A DNA stretch of 64,000 nt. It comes from Okapia johnstoni (lineage: Eukaryota; Chordata; Mammalia; Artiodactyla; Giraffidae). Where the stretch lies: assembly GCA_024291935.2 (NCBI GenBank), contig CM044315.1, forward strand, positions 49,078,385-49,142,384. Reading direction: 5' to 3'. The position numbers were made by a program, and so were the translations under genes. Shown here piece by piece: positions 30,269 through 42,202 of the stretch. Every line of letters starts with the position of its first letter. The stretch's first letter is position 1. The notes under the pieces are model-generated. The model saw only the letters and a program-made list of their open reading frames with translations, ran no database searches and was not told where the DNA came from.

Positions 30269-30475
30269 CTTCCCGGAGGGCTCAGCGGGTAAAGAATCTA
30301 CCTGCAATACAGGAGACACAGGAGACATGGGTTCAATCCCTGGGTCAGAAAGATCCCCTGGAGAAGAAAATGGCAACCCGCTCCAGTATTCTTGCCTGGG
30401 AAACCCCATGGAGAGAGGAGCATGGGGTACTACATAGGGTCACAAAGAGTCAGACACAACTAAGCACACAGGCAG
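30269..30475 (+). mobile_element. Bov-tA SINE with a 9-bp internal duplication
   Basis: Complete sense copy. At 30310-30330 it reads 'acaggagac' twice in tandem before 'atggg'; most copies here have one. It ends 'gacacaactaagcacacagg'. Confidence 0.88.
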
Positions 30476-31374
30476 CCAAAGTTGAGGCCAAATATTAACA
30501 TCATCCTAGTAAAATCAATTGTTTCATAATAATAAAATCTGAAAATTTATGAAAATGTAATTGTTGCAATTTTAATGTTAAAAACTTTAGTAATTAAATT
30601 TTGGACGTTTGAAACAACACACTGTTTCTCAATGCTGTTGATTATCGGCAGTGCTGTCAGTAACTATGATCACCATATTGCACTTTTACAATAGATACTT
30701 ACTTTGAATTAGAATCAGGGGAGCAACAAGGTATCATTTCACCCATTCTGCCAGGATAGGGTTCTATCTATGAGGAAGATATTGATTATTATGCATTCCT
30801 CTCTTCCTAGTGGTACCAGGCCAGCTTCACTAAGCTATTTAGCTATAAGACATGACTCCACTTCAACTCATGAGATTGAAAATTCGGTCTATCTTGATAA
30901 TGCAGTTTTACTGAAGCAAACCAAATGTTTGAGTATTTTTGAAAAGGATCATATCTATTTTCTGAAGTAGATTTAAGGCTAATTCCTTCACTTTTTTTAT
31001 TTCTAATACTTCTGCCTTTAATTTTTTTCCTCCACTCAGTCAAATTGAGAAAAAAAAATTGTTTTTAAATCTTGAATTTAGAAATGAGGCCATGCAACAA
31101 TGTGGTTAACTTTCAAGATTAAAAAAAAAAAGCATGAACATTTCCATCTACATCTCAGCTTTGTTGCATACACAATAATTTCAGACTCTTCTTTAGAGTA
31201 GAATGATGGGAGAAATGTTTTTCAGCAGGTGTCAAGTAAGAATACTTGCACTTCAAGGAACATGGGTGTGGCTGCTTTTCCAGCAGCTTGTAGCAAATAC
31301 ATTATTTCATGTGTGCTAGCATATGCTGCTTTACTGATATTGTTCACTACAGTGTATAGTATTAATGTCTTTGT
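30476..31374. other. Unique AT-rich sequence
   Basis: No repeat named except short A runs (31045-31060, 31121-31132). Near 31232-31256 'caagta' and 'tacttg' form an inverted pair next to 'cacttcaagg', NKX-like half-sites (inference). Confidence 0.35.
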
Positions 31375-33830
31375 AGTTGTTTCCTTAAGCATATAGAGGC
31401 TGATTTTCTAGTTTTTTTTTTTTTTTTATCATGAATGGATATTGAATTTTGTCAAATCTTTTTCCTGCATTTATTGAAATGATCATGCAGTTTTTGTTTT
31501 CTCTTTTGTTGATGTGGTATATCACATTGATTTATTTGTGTATATTGAACCATCCTTGTGAACTTGGGATGAATCCCATGTGGTCATAGTGTATGATATT
31601 TTTATGTGTTGTTGGATTTAGTTTGCTAATATTTTGTTAAGAATTTTTGCATCTACATTCATCAAAGATATTGGCCTGTAATTTTCTTTTCTTTTTTTTT
31701 TTTTGGTAGTATCTTTGTCTGGTTTTGGTATCAGAATGATTGTAGCTTCATAGAATGTCTTTGGGAGTATTCTCTCCTCTTCAGTCTTTTGGAAGAATTT
31801 GAGGAGCATTGACAAAAGTTCTTTGTGTTTAGTAGAATTCACCTGTGAAGTCATCTGGTCCTGGATATTTGTTTGTGGGAAGTTTTGTAAATTACATATT
31901 CTATTTAACTTCTAGTGATGGGTCTATTTAAATTATTTCTTCTTGTTTCCGTTTTGGTGGGCTGTATTTTTCTAGAAAGTTGTCCATTTCCTCTAGGTTG
32001 TTGAATTTATTGGCGTGCAGCTGTTCATAGAATTCTCTTATGGGTTTTTGTATTTATACACTATTAGTTGATATTTCTCCTTTTTCATTTCTTATTTTGC
32101 TTATTTGCTTGTTTAGGTTCTCTCTATTTTGTTCTTGGTGAACCCGACCAGAGGTTTGTCAGTTTTGTTTACCCTTTCAAATAAACAGCTCTTGGTTGGA
32201 TTGATTTTTTTCTATTTTTTAATCTCTACTTTATTTCCTTTCTGGTTGTTATTATTCCCTTCCTTCTGCTGACTATAGGTTTTGTTTGTTCTTCTTTTTC
32301 TAGTAATTTTAGGTGGTAGTTTAGGTCATTTATTTGGGATCTTTCTTGTTTTTTTGAGGAAGGCTTATAATGCTATGAACTTCCTTACAATAACCACTTT
32401 TGCTACATCCCACAGATTTTCAAGATTGTGTTTTCTTTTTCTTTTGTCTCAAGGTATATTAAAAAAAATTTAATAGAAGTATAGTTGATTTACAATGTTG
32501 TGTTTATCTCTACTCTACAGCAAAATGACTCAGAATATATATATAGACACACACACATATATATATATTCTTTTTTATATTCTTTTCCATTATGGTTTAT
32601 CACAGGATATTCAGCATAGTTCCCTGTGCTATACATTAGGATCTTATCATTTATCCATTCTAAATGTAATATCTCAAGGTGTTTTCAAATTTCCTTTATA
32701 ATTTCTTTGTTGACTCGTTGATTTTTTAGTAGCAAGTTGTTTAGACTTCATGTAGTTGTATTTTTCTGAATTTTTTATCTGTGGTTGATTTCCAGCTTCA
32801 TGACATTGTGGGCAGAGAAGATACTTGAAATAATTTCTATATTCTTAAATTTATTTACATTTGTTTTGTACCTTAGTACATGGTCAATCCTAGAGAATGT
32901 TCCATGTGAACTTGAAAAGAATGTGTATTCTCATTTTTTTAGATGTAACGTCCTGAAAATATCCTTTAAGTCTACCTGTTCCATTCTGTCATTTACGATC
33001 TTTGTTGCTTTATTGGTTTTCTGTTTAGAAGATCTGTCCACTAATGTGAATGGGGTATTAAAGTCTCCTACTGTTACTGTATTGCCATCGATTTCTCCTT
33101 TCATGTCTCTTAGTGTTTGTTTAGTGTATTTAGATGCTCCTATTTTAGGTGAATACATGTTGATGAGTCTAAGATCCTCTTCTTATGTTGATGCTTTTAT
33201 CATTATATAGTGTCTTTCTTTATGAACTTTGTTTTAAAGCCTATTTTGTCTTATGAGTATTACTATCCCTGCTTTCTTGTCATTTCCTTTTGCGTGAAAT
33301 ATCTTTTTCCATCCCCTTACTTTCAATCTATGTATTAATATGTCCATTGCCTTAAAGTGGGTCTCTGGGAGACAGAATATTGTGGGCTCCTGTTTTTAAT
33401 CCAGTCTGCCACTTTATGTCTTTTGATTGAAGCATTTAGTCCATTGACCTATAAGGTAGTTATTGATAAATACGTTTTTATTGCCATTTTAAATTTTGTT
33501 TTCCAGTTGATTTCTGTGTTTCTTCTATGTCCCTTTCTCTTTATTTTTACGGTTTCCATCTTGGATTTCCTTTTACTTTATGCTTGTGTTCTCTTCTTTT
33601 TGATTATTGTGAATCTAACGTATGTTTTTGATTTGTGGTTACCCTGTTTTTCAAGTATGTTAAGCCTTTACTATATCAGTTTGTCTTAGACATAGTCATA
33701 TAAGTTCAAACACTTTCTAAAAAAAAAAAGAACCTATATTTTCTTGCTACCTACCTCTATATTTTATGATTTTTATATTCTCTTTTACATCTTCATCCAA
33801 CATCATTTTTTTAACAATAATTTTGTAACA
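31375..33830 (-). mobile_element. L1 ORF2 relic, antisense, 2.4 kb
   Basis: Antisense L1 from the RT (31618-31854 frame reads '[20 protein letters not shown]' and '[14 protein letters not shown]') back to the endonuclease (32931-33158 frame reads 'GEIDGNTVTVGDFNTPFT'). Broken by stops, T runs (31414-31429, 31687-31704) and an L1 3' UTR insertion at about 32458-32675. Apparent plus-strand frames such as 32785-33210 are the non-coding shadow. Confidence 0.85.
32458..32675 (-). mobile_element. L1 3' UTR inserted into L1 relic
   Basis: 'aatagaagtatagttgatttacaatgttgtg', 'ttttccattatggtttatcacagg', 'agttccctgtgctatacattagg'. Contains an ACAC/ATAT microsatellite at about 32549-32570. It splits the 'tgtctcaagg ... 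atctcaaggtg' of the host L1, with TSD-like 'tctcaaggt' at 32447-32455 and 32672-32680. Confidence 0.75.
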
Positions 33831-34236
33831 TTTATGGTAAAGACTGAATGCATTACTTAAGAGGGTGAACAATGTTATATGTGTATGATTTCTAAACCAC
33901 TTTTAGTCCTTGCCATATTGCTTAATTATTAAATGACAGTTACATTATACTTATGATGTTCGGTTTTGGGGGAACATTAAGTAATATGATTATCAAAATT
34001 CATGTAATGGACTCTTATAGAACATTATACTCAACAACTACATAGAATACATTTCATTCTATTCAATCACATGGAGAATTTGAACATTTTCTAGTTCACA
34101 AAACAAACCTCAACAAATACCTAAATATTGGAATCATATAGATACATCCTCTAACCACAACGCAATTAATTTAGGAATTAAATTTTTTAAAATTATATTT
34201 GAAATATGTATTTTTAAAGTGAACACATGAATAAGA

Positions 34237-34438
34237 TGGCTCGGATAGTAAAGGATCTGCCTGCAATGCAAGTGACCTGGGTTCGATCCCTGGGTTAGAA
34301 AGATCCCCTGGAGGACATGGAAAACCATTCCAGTATTCTTGCCTGGACAATCCCATGGACAGAGGAGCCTTGCAGGCTAAAGTCCATGGAGTCTTACAGA
34401 GTGGGATATGACTGAAGTGACTTAGTAGTAGTAGTAGT
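34237..34438 (+). mobile_element. Bov-tA SINE with (GTA)n tail
   Basis: 'ggctcggatagtaaaggatctgcctgcaatgcaagtgacc' to 'gacttagtagtagtagtagt'. TSD atgaataaga at 34227-34236 and 34439-34448, perfect. Confidence 0.93.
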
Positions 34439-34784
34439 ATGAATAAGAAGTCACATTGGAAATTAAAAAAAAAACCATTGGAATTGATAAGAATTAAAAT
34501 GCTACATATAAAATATTATGGGATTCAACAAAAACTAGAGGTAATTGTGTATCTGTATAATTGTAAAATGCTGACACTGAAAGATAGGAAAAGTTAAAAA
34601 AAAAGTTGATAAGCTAATTATCCAAACTAAACTTAGAAAATAACCATGAAATAAACTCAAAGAACAAAATAAATAAAAACTGTAAGTAGCAATTAATTAA
34701 TACAATTAAAACATAAAATATAGACAATTTTAGAGGCAAACTCTTCTTTGAAAGAACAAATATAATTGACAAACTGATGAGTGA

Positions 34785-36146
34785 ATTTGGAAAACTCAGC
34801 AGTGGTCACAGGACTGGAAAAAGTGTTTTCATTCCAATCCCAAAGAAAGGCAATGCCAAATAATGTTCGAACTACTGCACAATTGCACTCATCTCACACA
34901 CTAGCAAAGTAATGCTCAAAATTCACCAAGCCAGGTTTCAACAGGACGTGAACCGTGAACTTCCAGATGTTCAAGCTGGATTTAGAAAAGGCAGAGGAAC
35001 CAGAGATTAAATTGCCAACATCTATTAAATCATCAGAAAAGCAAGAGAGTTCCAGAAAAACATCCACTTTTGCTTTATTGACTATGCCAAAGCCTTTGAC
35101 TGTGTGAATCACAACAGACTGTGGAAAGTTCTTAAGGAGATGGGAATACCAGATCACCTTGCCTGCCTCCTGAGAAATCTGTATGCAGGTCAATAAGCAA
35201 CAGTTAGAGCTGGAGATTGAACAACAAACTGGCTCCAAATTGGGAAAGGAGTATATCAAATATATCAAGGCTGTATGTCGTTACTCTGCTTATTTAACTT
35301 ATATGCAGAGTACATCATGAGAAATGCTGGGCAGGAGGAAGCACAAACCAGAATCAAGATTGCCAGGAGAAATATCAATAACCTCAGATATGCAGATGAC
35401 ACACCCTTATGGCAGAAAGAGAAGAAGAACTAAAGAGCCTCTTGATGAAGTGAAAGAGGAGAGTGAAAAAGCTGGCTTAAAACTTAACATTCAGAAAACT
35501 AAGATCATGGCATCTGGTCCCATCACTTCACGGCAAATGGGGAAACAATGGAAACTGTGACAGACTTTATTTTGGGAGGCTCCAAAATCACTGCAGATGA
35601 TGATTGCAGCCATGAAATTAAAAGACGCTTGCTCCTTGGAAGAAAAGCTGTGACCAACCTAGACAGCATATTAAAAAGCAGAGACATTACTTTGCCAGCA
35701 AAGGTCTGTCTAGTCAAAGCTATGGTTTTTCCAGTAGTCATGTATGGATGTGCGAGTTGGACTATAAAGAAAGCTGAGCGCTGAAGAATTGATGCTTTTG
35801 AACTATGGTACTGGAGAAGACTCTTGAGAGTCCTTTCATCAGCAAGGAGATCCAACCAGTCCATCCTAGAGGAAATCAGTCCTGAATATTCATTGGAAGG
35901 ACTGATGCTTAAACTCCAATACTTTGGCCACCTGATGCGAAGAACTGACTCATTGGAAAAGACCCTGGTGCTGGGAAAAATTGAAGGCAGGAGAAGTGGA
36001 CGACAGAGGATGAGATGGTTCGATGGCATCACCAACTCGATGGACATGAGTTTGAGCAAATTCTGGGAGTTAGTGATAGACAGGAAAGCCTGGCATGCTG
36101 CAGTCCATGGGATCTCAGAGTCGGACTCAACTGAGCAACTGAACTG
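34785..36146 (+). mobile_element. BovB, 5'-truncated, 1.36 kb, perfect TSD
   Basis: Begins in the RT fingers ('atttggaaaactcagcagtggtc') and ends with the (actga)n tail. TSD aactgatgagtga at 34772-34784 and 36147-36159, perfect 13 bp. The YADD codons are intact (about 35391-35402, 'tatgcagatgac'), but the next base is deleted and several stops occur upstream, so there is no product. Confidence 0.93.
34800..36110 (+). pseudogene. BovB ORF2 relic (RT to C-terminus)
   Basis: Fragmented RT. Motif A region 'ctttattgactatgccaaagcc' (about 35076) is close to the family form. The frame is broken by stops (for example 'agattaaattgcc' near 35006 and 'caataagcaac' near 35191), a duplication 'atatcaaatatatcaagg' (about 35252-35270) and a deletion after YADD. 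35548-35784 and 35824-36147 give the C-terminal region. Confidence 0.85.
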
Positions 36147-36165
36147 AACTGATGAGTGAGAGCGA

Positions 36166-36179
36166 AAAAAAAAAAAAAA
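36166..36179 (+). repeat. A14 run beside BovB
   Basis: A homopolymer just outside the TSD at the BovB 3' side. It belongs to the host L1 or grew after insertion; BovB itself ends in (actga)n, not poly(A). Confidence 0.6.
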
Positions 36180-36357
36180 CTATATTAAGAATGTAAAAAT
36201 GTAGAAGCTTCAGACATTAGAGAAAATAAAATATTATTAATGTATAGGCAGTTTCACAGAAATAAGTTAGAAATACAGATGAGAGAGGTTATGATCTAAT
36301 ATAATATGAAATATGAATATAATAGTGTTCTATAATAGGTTATATTCACCATTTTTT

Positions 36358-37805
36358 ATGTTTTTCAGTTACTAATCCCTGCCAACTCTTTGAGACCCCA
36401 TGGACTGCAGCATGCCAGGCTTCCCTGTCCTTCACCATTTCCCAAGGTTGCTCAAACTCTTGTCCATTGAGTCAGTGATGTCATCCAACCCTCTCATCCT
36501 CTGTTGCCCCCTTCTCCTGCCCTCAGTCTTGCCCAGCATCAGTGTTTTTTCCAGCAAGTCGACTCTTCACATGAGGTAGGCAAAGTATTGGAGCTTCAGC
36601 ATCAGTCCTTCTAATAGATATTCAAAGTTGATTTCCTTTGTGATTAACTGGCTTGATCTCCTTGCTGTCCGTGGATGATCAAGTGTCTTCTCCAGGCACC
36701 ACAGTTCAATAGCATCAGTTCTTCAGTGCTCAGTCTTCTTTATGGTCCAACTCTCACCTCCATATATGACTACTGGAAAAACCATAGCTTTGACAAGACA
36801 GACTTTTGTCAGCAGAGTGACGTCTCTGCTTTTTAATACACTGTCTAGGTTTGTCGTTGCTTTTCTTTCAAGGAGCAAGCATCTTTTAATTTCATGTCTG
36901 CAGTCACCATCCACAGTGATTTTGGAGCCAAAGTAAATGGAATATGACACTGTTTCCATTTTTTCCCCATCTACTTGTCATGAAGTGATGGGACTGGATT
37001 CCATGATCTTCATTTTTTGAATGACTTTTAAGTCAGCTTTCTTACACTCCTCTTTCACTTTCTTCAAGAAATTGTTAGTTCATCTTCACTTTCTGCCATT
37101 AAAGTGGTATCATTTGCATATCTGAGTTTGTTGATATTTCTCCTGGCAACCTTGATCCAATTGGTGCTTCATCCAGCCCAGTATTTTGCATGATATGCTG
37201 CTTCCCTATAGTTCAGACAGTAAAGAATCTGCCTCCAATGCAGGAGACCTGGGTTCAATTCCTGGGTTAGGAAGATCCACTGAAAAGGGAATGGCAACCC
37301 ACTCCAGTATTCTTGCCTGGAAAATCCCATAGACAGAGGAGCCTGGTAGGCTATAGTCCATGGAGTCACAAAGAATCTGACACAACTGAGCACCTAACAC
37401 TACTACTATTCTGCATATAAGTTAAATAAGCAGGGTGACAATATACAGCCTTGACGTATTCCTTTCCCAAGTTGGAAACAATCTGTTGTTTCATGTCCTC
37501 TTCTAACTGTTGCTTCTTGGCCTGCATATAGGTTTCTCATGTGGCAGGTAAGGTGATCTGGTATTCCTACCTCTTTAAGAATTTTCCAGTTTGTTGAGAT
37601 CCACAAAAAGGCTTTAGCATAGTCAATGAAGCAGATGCATTTTCCTGGAATTCCCTTGCTTTCTCTATGATCCAATGGATGTTGGAAATTTGATCTTGAT
37701 TCCTCTGCCTTTTCTAAATCTAGCTTGTGCATTGGAAAGTTCTTGGTTCATGTACTGTTGAAGTCTAGCTTGAAGGATTTAAAGCATTACCTCACTAGCA
37801 TGTGA
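36358..37805 (-). mobile_element. BovB, antisense, 1.2 kb plus internal SINE
   Basis: From the antisense 3' end ('ccaactctttgagaccccatggactgcagcatgccagg') to 'gcattacctcactagcatgtgaaatgg' in the RT fingers. A Bov-tA sits at about 37197-37412. The YxDD box reads Y-A-N-D ('atcatttgcatatctg' on plus, about 37109-37124). Readable minus frames: 36723-36959 and 37406-37732. Confidence 0.9.
37197..37412 (+). mobile_element. Bov-tA SINE in BovB
   Basis: 'tgcttccctatagttcagacagtaaagaatctgcc' to 'atctgacacaactgagcacctaacac'. Inserted into the RT region just after the YxDD-proximal segment of the antisense BovB. Confidence 0.88.
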
Positions 37806-37955
37806 AATGGAAGAAACAGGAAAATGATAGAGCCATAAATATTAAAGAAATTATATTAGCAGCCAAAATTCTTCTCATAATGCAAATTCCAGGACCAGAT
37901 GGCTTCACTGGCACATTTCACTAAGCATTCAAGAAAAAGTAGTTCAGTGTGCACC

Positions 37956-38199
37956 TGCTAAGTCACTTCATGCTATGCTGTGCTGTGCTGTGCTGTCACT
38001 TCAGTCATGTCGAACTCTTTGGATCCTGCAGACTGTTGCCCACCAGGCTCTTCTGTCCATAGGATTCTCCAGGCAAGAATACTGGAGTGGGTTGTTGTGC
38101 CCTCCTCAGGGAATCTTACTGACACAGAGATCAAACCCGAGTCTCTTATGTCTACTGCATTGCAAATAGATTCTTTACTGAGCCACTGAGGATGCCTGA
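37956..38199 (-). mobile_element. Bov-tA SINE, antisense, with (TGCTG)n tail
   Basis: Begins 'cctgctaagtcacttcatgctatgctgtgctgtgctgtgctg' (pentamer expansion at about 37973-37998) and ends 'gattctttactgagccactgagg'. Diverged. Confidence 0.85.
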
Positions 38200-38570
38200 A
38201 GCTACTTCTAATCCTCAGCAAATGATTGAAGAAAAAATATAAAGAAGGAAAGCTCTCAAACTCACTTTATGAGACCAGTTTAATCTTGATACTAAGAATT
38301 GAAAGGATTATTCAAGAAAGGAAGAATACAGGCCACTTATATATTTAGATGCAAAAACCCCACACAAAATTTTAAATCAAATCCAGCAAAATATGAGGGG
38401 TGATAATACATTATGGTCATTTTGTTTTTAAGTGAAGAATTCACAATAGATTTGACATTAGCAAAATTAATGAATGTAAGCTATCACATCAACAGGTGGG
38501 AAGAAAAAATACTCACATAATTTTCTCCACAGATTTAGAAAAATTGTTTGAAAAAACCTAACATCTATTT

Positions 38571-38661
38571 GTTATTGCTTGAAGAATACCATGGACAGAG
38601 GAACCTGGTGGGCTACAGTCCATGGAGTCACAGAGAGTTGGCACAACTGAGCACACACACA
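38571..38661 (+). mobile_element. Bov-A SINE fragment
   Basis: 'tgcttgaagaataccatggacagaggaacctggtgggctacag' to 'actgagcacacacac'. TSD taacatctattt at 38559-38570 and taacacctattt at 38662-38673 (11 of 12). Confidence 0.88.
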
Positions 38662-38735
38662 TAACACCTATTTTTAATTGAAACTCTAAGCAAACTAGGA
38701 AAGTTTCTTAAGCCATTAAAGTAATTGCAATGACT

Positions 38736-39407
38736 TTTTTTAAACCTCATGTTTGAAGTGAAATTTTGAAGGCTTTGTCTTTAGCATCAGTAAAAAGACA
38801 AAAGGTTTCCATCTTCACTTCTTTTAGTGTTTATTGGAGATTCCAACCACACAATAAGAAAAGAAAAAGAAATAAAAGAGTTATAAAGAAACACAGCTGT
38901 CATTTTTATATTATGATCATGAGTATTATTAGAATTCATACTATTTCACATTGAGCCTGTAATTTTTTCTCAGATATTAAGACTCATCATTATTTTCTAC
39001 TAAGAAAGAAAAAGAAATATGCCAATTAAATTCTGACATTGTCTTAGCAATAATCCTGCACACTGCATGAATTAATCTTTATTTGTACAGAAGGATTTGT
39101 CAATCTTTTCAGTGTTTAGGGAGGTTCTTCTCTCAGTTTTATTGCTTGGTATATGACAGATAATTATTTTTCACTAATTACAGTAAAAACCTATCACACA
39201 ACTGCATCTGCTTATTGACATTTGCCTTTATTTTCTTCTGTAAGGCACTTTGTTTTGCAAGAAAATATAGTATTTTCCTCCCATTAGATATGATTATATC
39301 TCTCATAATGAATATTTACTACATTAATATCTAGTTTATGCCCTATTTCTCTGTTTCTGTGCCTTTTTGTGTACTCAATAAGTTTTCTTTCAAAAACTTA
39401 TTAATAT
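38736..39407. other. Unique AT-rich sequence
   Basis: No repeat named. Several TAAT/ATTA clusters, for example 'aattaatctttatttgtac' near 39069. Confidence 0.35.
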
Positions 39408-39525
39408 GGAGTTCCTGGTGGTCTAGTGGTTATGATTTGACACTTTCAGTGCCGTTGCCTGGTTCGTTCCCTTGTCAGGATAACTGAAATCCCACAAGCT
39501 GCATGGCATGACTGAAAAAAAAACC
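39408..39525 (+). mobile_element. CHR-2-type SINE
   Basis: 'gagttcctggtggtctagtggttatgatttgac', 'cctggttcgttccc', 'cccacaagctgcatggcatgactgaaaaaaaa'. tRNA-related head with A and B boxes still recognisable. Confidence 0.8.
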
Positions 39526-41534
39526 CAGCATCTTAATAATAGTGTAATTGTTTCAAAGACACTTCAGTTGACAATTACACACACAAAGTAATAACTATAT
39601 ATACACAATTCAACTGAAAAGATAATAGCTATCACCAAGTTCACTATTCAGAGGCAATGATGACTACTATCTAGAAAACGGTCATTATAAATTTGATTAT
39701 AAGATATATTTTCATCCCAGAGATGTTAGAATATGTAAAAGGATACTCTTTGGAATTACTTAAATAATAGACACTTTAGCAGGTGTGCAGGATACAAGGT
39801 CAACATACAAGGTTTCATTTCTTTACCAGTAGTAGACAAAACACCCAGTTAGCTGGGTGAGTCGCTGAGTTTTTGCTCTACAAAGGGCAGTATAATGTCA
39901 AGCAAAACGCACTATAAGAAAACTTCCCCCACCTCCCCACTCTGTTTCTACTTTAGGTGCTTTCCTGCCCCTTTACAGCCCCAGCATACTCTGCTTCTCC
40001 AGGGCTTTCTTGCACTGCTCTTATAATGTTTTGGCACCATGAATCTCTCCATGACTGCTGGATTGGATTAGATTTAGAGAGTGGAATCACATCTGGGTTA
40101 GTTTTCCATTTAATAGAGAGATTCAGTTTACACTTTCTAAATCTCTTCAAAAATCTCATCTTAATGTATTTTTTTTCTGTTAAAAAGCAGGATATGAGAG
40201 GTCTTTAAATCATTCAATGTTTCTATAAAATGGGAAAAATCACTGTTTGATCTCTTTCTCTGTTTTACCATTTATAATCTTCATACATATATATCTGAAA
40301 ACAGTAATTTTTACCAAACCCTGCCACTTATTAGTACAGGGTTTGTTACTGGAGCAAACTCTTGAGATCTGACAAAAGCTTTTAAATGTATTATACTAGG
40401 TAGAGTGGTGGATTTGCATGTATTTTCTTTAGTTATGTCAATTTTTTGTGCATCTCAAATCTAAAGAGAATTTGAGCAGAAAACACACACTTTTTTAAAA
40501 AACCACTTTATACCCAATCCTTTCAAAAAATTTCCAAGAGTTGATCAGCCAATTTTATCTTGCACTAAATAAATTCCAATGATAACCATTTTATGACTGG
40601 CAAATCTTTTGTGACTTCTATTTTTTTGGAGCTGACCATTTTCTAAAATATGGCACTGTGAAAAGACTACCTACCTAATGAGACTGGTAAGAAATCTGTT
40701 TTCAGACATGGGGATGCTTATCTTTTCACTCCCTCTCCAATTATTCTTGCAGCCATTGTAGTCATTCTTCTTGGATGATGCCTTTTTCTTCATCAAGTAG
40801 TGTGTCTCTTTTTGTTAATCACACTATATGGCTTTCTAATCGACTCCAAACTATGCTGTGCTCTTTCTTTTTCCATCTTGGCCATTGTGTTGTGAATAAA
40901 TGAGCAAAATAAGGTACATTTACTGTATTGCTTTGGAAGATAGTGATTGTCCAAATAATACCATCCCATTCCATATATCTCTTCCCTAACTGACAAAACT
41001 GACTGCCTTGTTGACAACAGCAAATGTTCTCTTTTGGGAATGTTGCAAAGCCAGTGTAGCCAGGGAAAAGAAAAAAGAAAGTCTTATTCAGTTTTCATTC
41101 ATCAGCAATAAATTAAATCTAAAGTCTTACTACAAAATTTATATTAATGATGTGTGAAAGACAGGAATGCCTGGATACTTGGATAGAGTTTTGAGGATGG
41201 ACGTTTCTATGCTAAAGAAGTTGTGCCTACTTTTTTCTTTTTTAGGAACATTGGTGGGACTGTAAACTATAAGCCATTCTAAGGTCAATTTGGCAGTTAT
41301 TTTCTTTAATCTCGTTTATGAGCAGTCTTACTGTGTAGGAGAACCGAGGGTGGAGAAATTCTGTCTTGGATATCTCTTTTTATCTCTTTTGCCCTGTAAC
41401 TTTTAGTAAGTTCCCAAACTATCTGCCTAGGGTGGTGGCAGAATTCTCAAGAGTTGTTTTCCATTTGCTGCTTCATTAATACATTTAAGTTTTTTTTCAC
41501 TGGTATAGCAATACTCTCTTAATATTGAGTAGAA
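39526..41534. other. Repeat-poor unique sequence
   Basis: About 2 kb without a confident repeat, apart from a possible L1 scrap near 41248-41300 ('aacattggtgggactgtaaac'). No exon with good splice sites was found. Confidence 0.35.
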
Positions 41535-41690
41535 GTAAAACGTGGGGGCTCTGGACTCAGTTACTAGCTATAACTTTGTGTAAGTTGTTTAACCTCTCTA
41601 GGGATTAAATGAGAAAATATAAATAATCATATAATGCAGAGACAGGATGAGAGTAAATGCTCACGAATGTAGCTATTATTTTTACTAATA
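41535..41690 (+). mobile_element. MIR SINE, sense
   Basis: 'gggggctctggactcagttactagctataactttgtgtaagttgtttaacctctctagg' then 'attaaatgagaaaat', 'agtaaatgctcacgaatgtagctattattt' follow MIR order. Confidence 0.75.
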
Positions 41691-42202
41691 TTGAGGCAGA
41701 TGAGTGAAAGAAGTAGATGTGTGGATAATAGTGTTTGTGGTGTGAAGGGTGTAACCACATCTAATACCATGAACAATGTTATTAAAAAGGCTTCTCTTGT
41801 TTTCCCAAAATCCAAAATGTACTCTAAATCATAGAAGATTCCTGAAAGAATATAGAGTTAAAATGAGTGCAACAAAACTACAATGCTAACGCACTGGCTG
41901 TAAAAGTTATTTTCAACTTCTGAAGGAAATAAAAGCTAATGCAATGAATAGAGGTAAAATAAAATTACCTTGACAAGGATGATTAACTGATAAATAGATG
42001 ATTAGAAAAGTCTTTTAAAATGAAATATGACTTAGATCAAAATTTGTGGCTAATATTTGAGTCCTTAAGAAACACAAGTTATCTTATAAATAATTTTAGC
42101 CTTGTCCTGAAACCCCAAAGCAAATAAACAAAGCAAACAAACAAAGCCAAACAGGTCAGGAGACACTGGACTGTACACAGTGATTAAGTTAAAATATCTT
42201 AC
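41691..42202. other. Unique sequence with (CAAA)n-like run
   Basis: Low-complexity 'aaataaacaaagcaaacaaacaaagcc' at about 42122-42149. Otherwise unassigned. Confidence 0.4.

Larger units (their letters stand above)
33990..38735 (+). mobile_element. Ancient L1/HAL1-like LINE, sense, cut into six or more pieces
   Basis: Host pieces: 33990-34236, 34449-34784, 36160-36357, 37806-37955, 38200-38570 and 38674-38735. In order they read the endonuclease region ('catagaatacatttcattc'), the mid region ('ggaattgataagaattaaaatgc'), 'aggaccagatggcttcactgg' (RT start, about 37892), 'tttatgagaccagtttaatcttgatac' and 'agctatcacatcaacagg'. All are degraded. The order and strand show one original element of about 2 kb of surviving sequence. 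Confidence 0.65.

Noticed and set aside
32785..33210. 141-codon plus frame resembling a membrane protein
   Set aside because: Antisense shadow of an L1 ORF2 relic; hydrophobicity comes from T-rich codons.
36166..36179. Poly(A) tail of BovB
   Set aside because: BovB ends in (actga)n and the A run is outside the TSD, so it belongs to the host sequence or arose later.
39408..39480. tRNA-like sequence
   Set aside because: It is the tRNA-derived head of a CHR SINE with mutated stem positions, not a tRNA gene.
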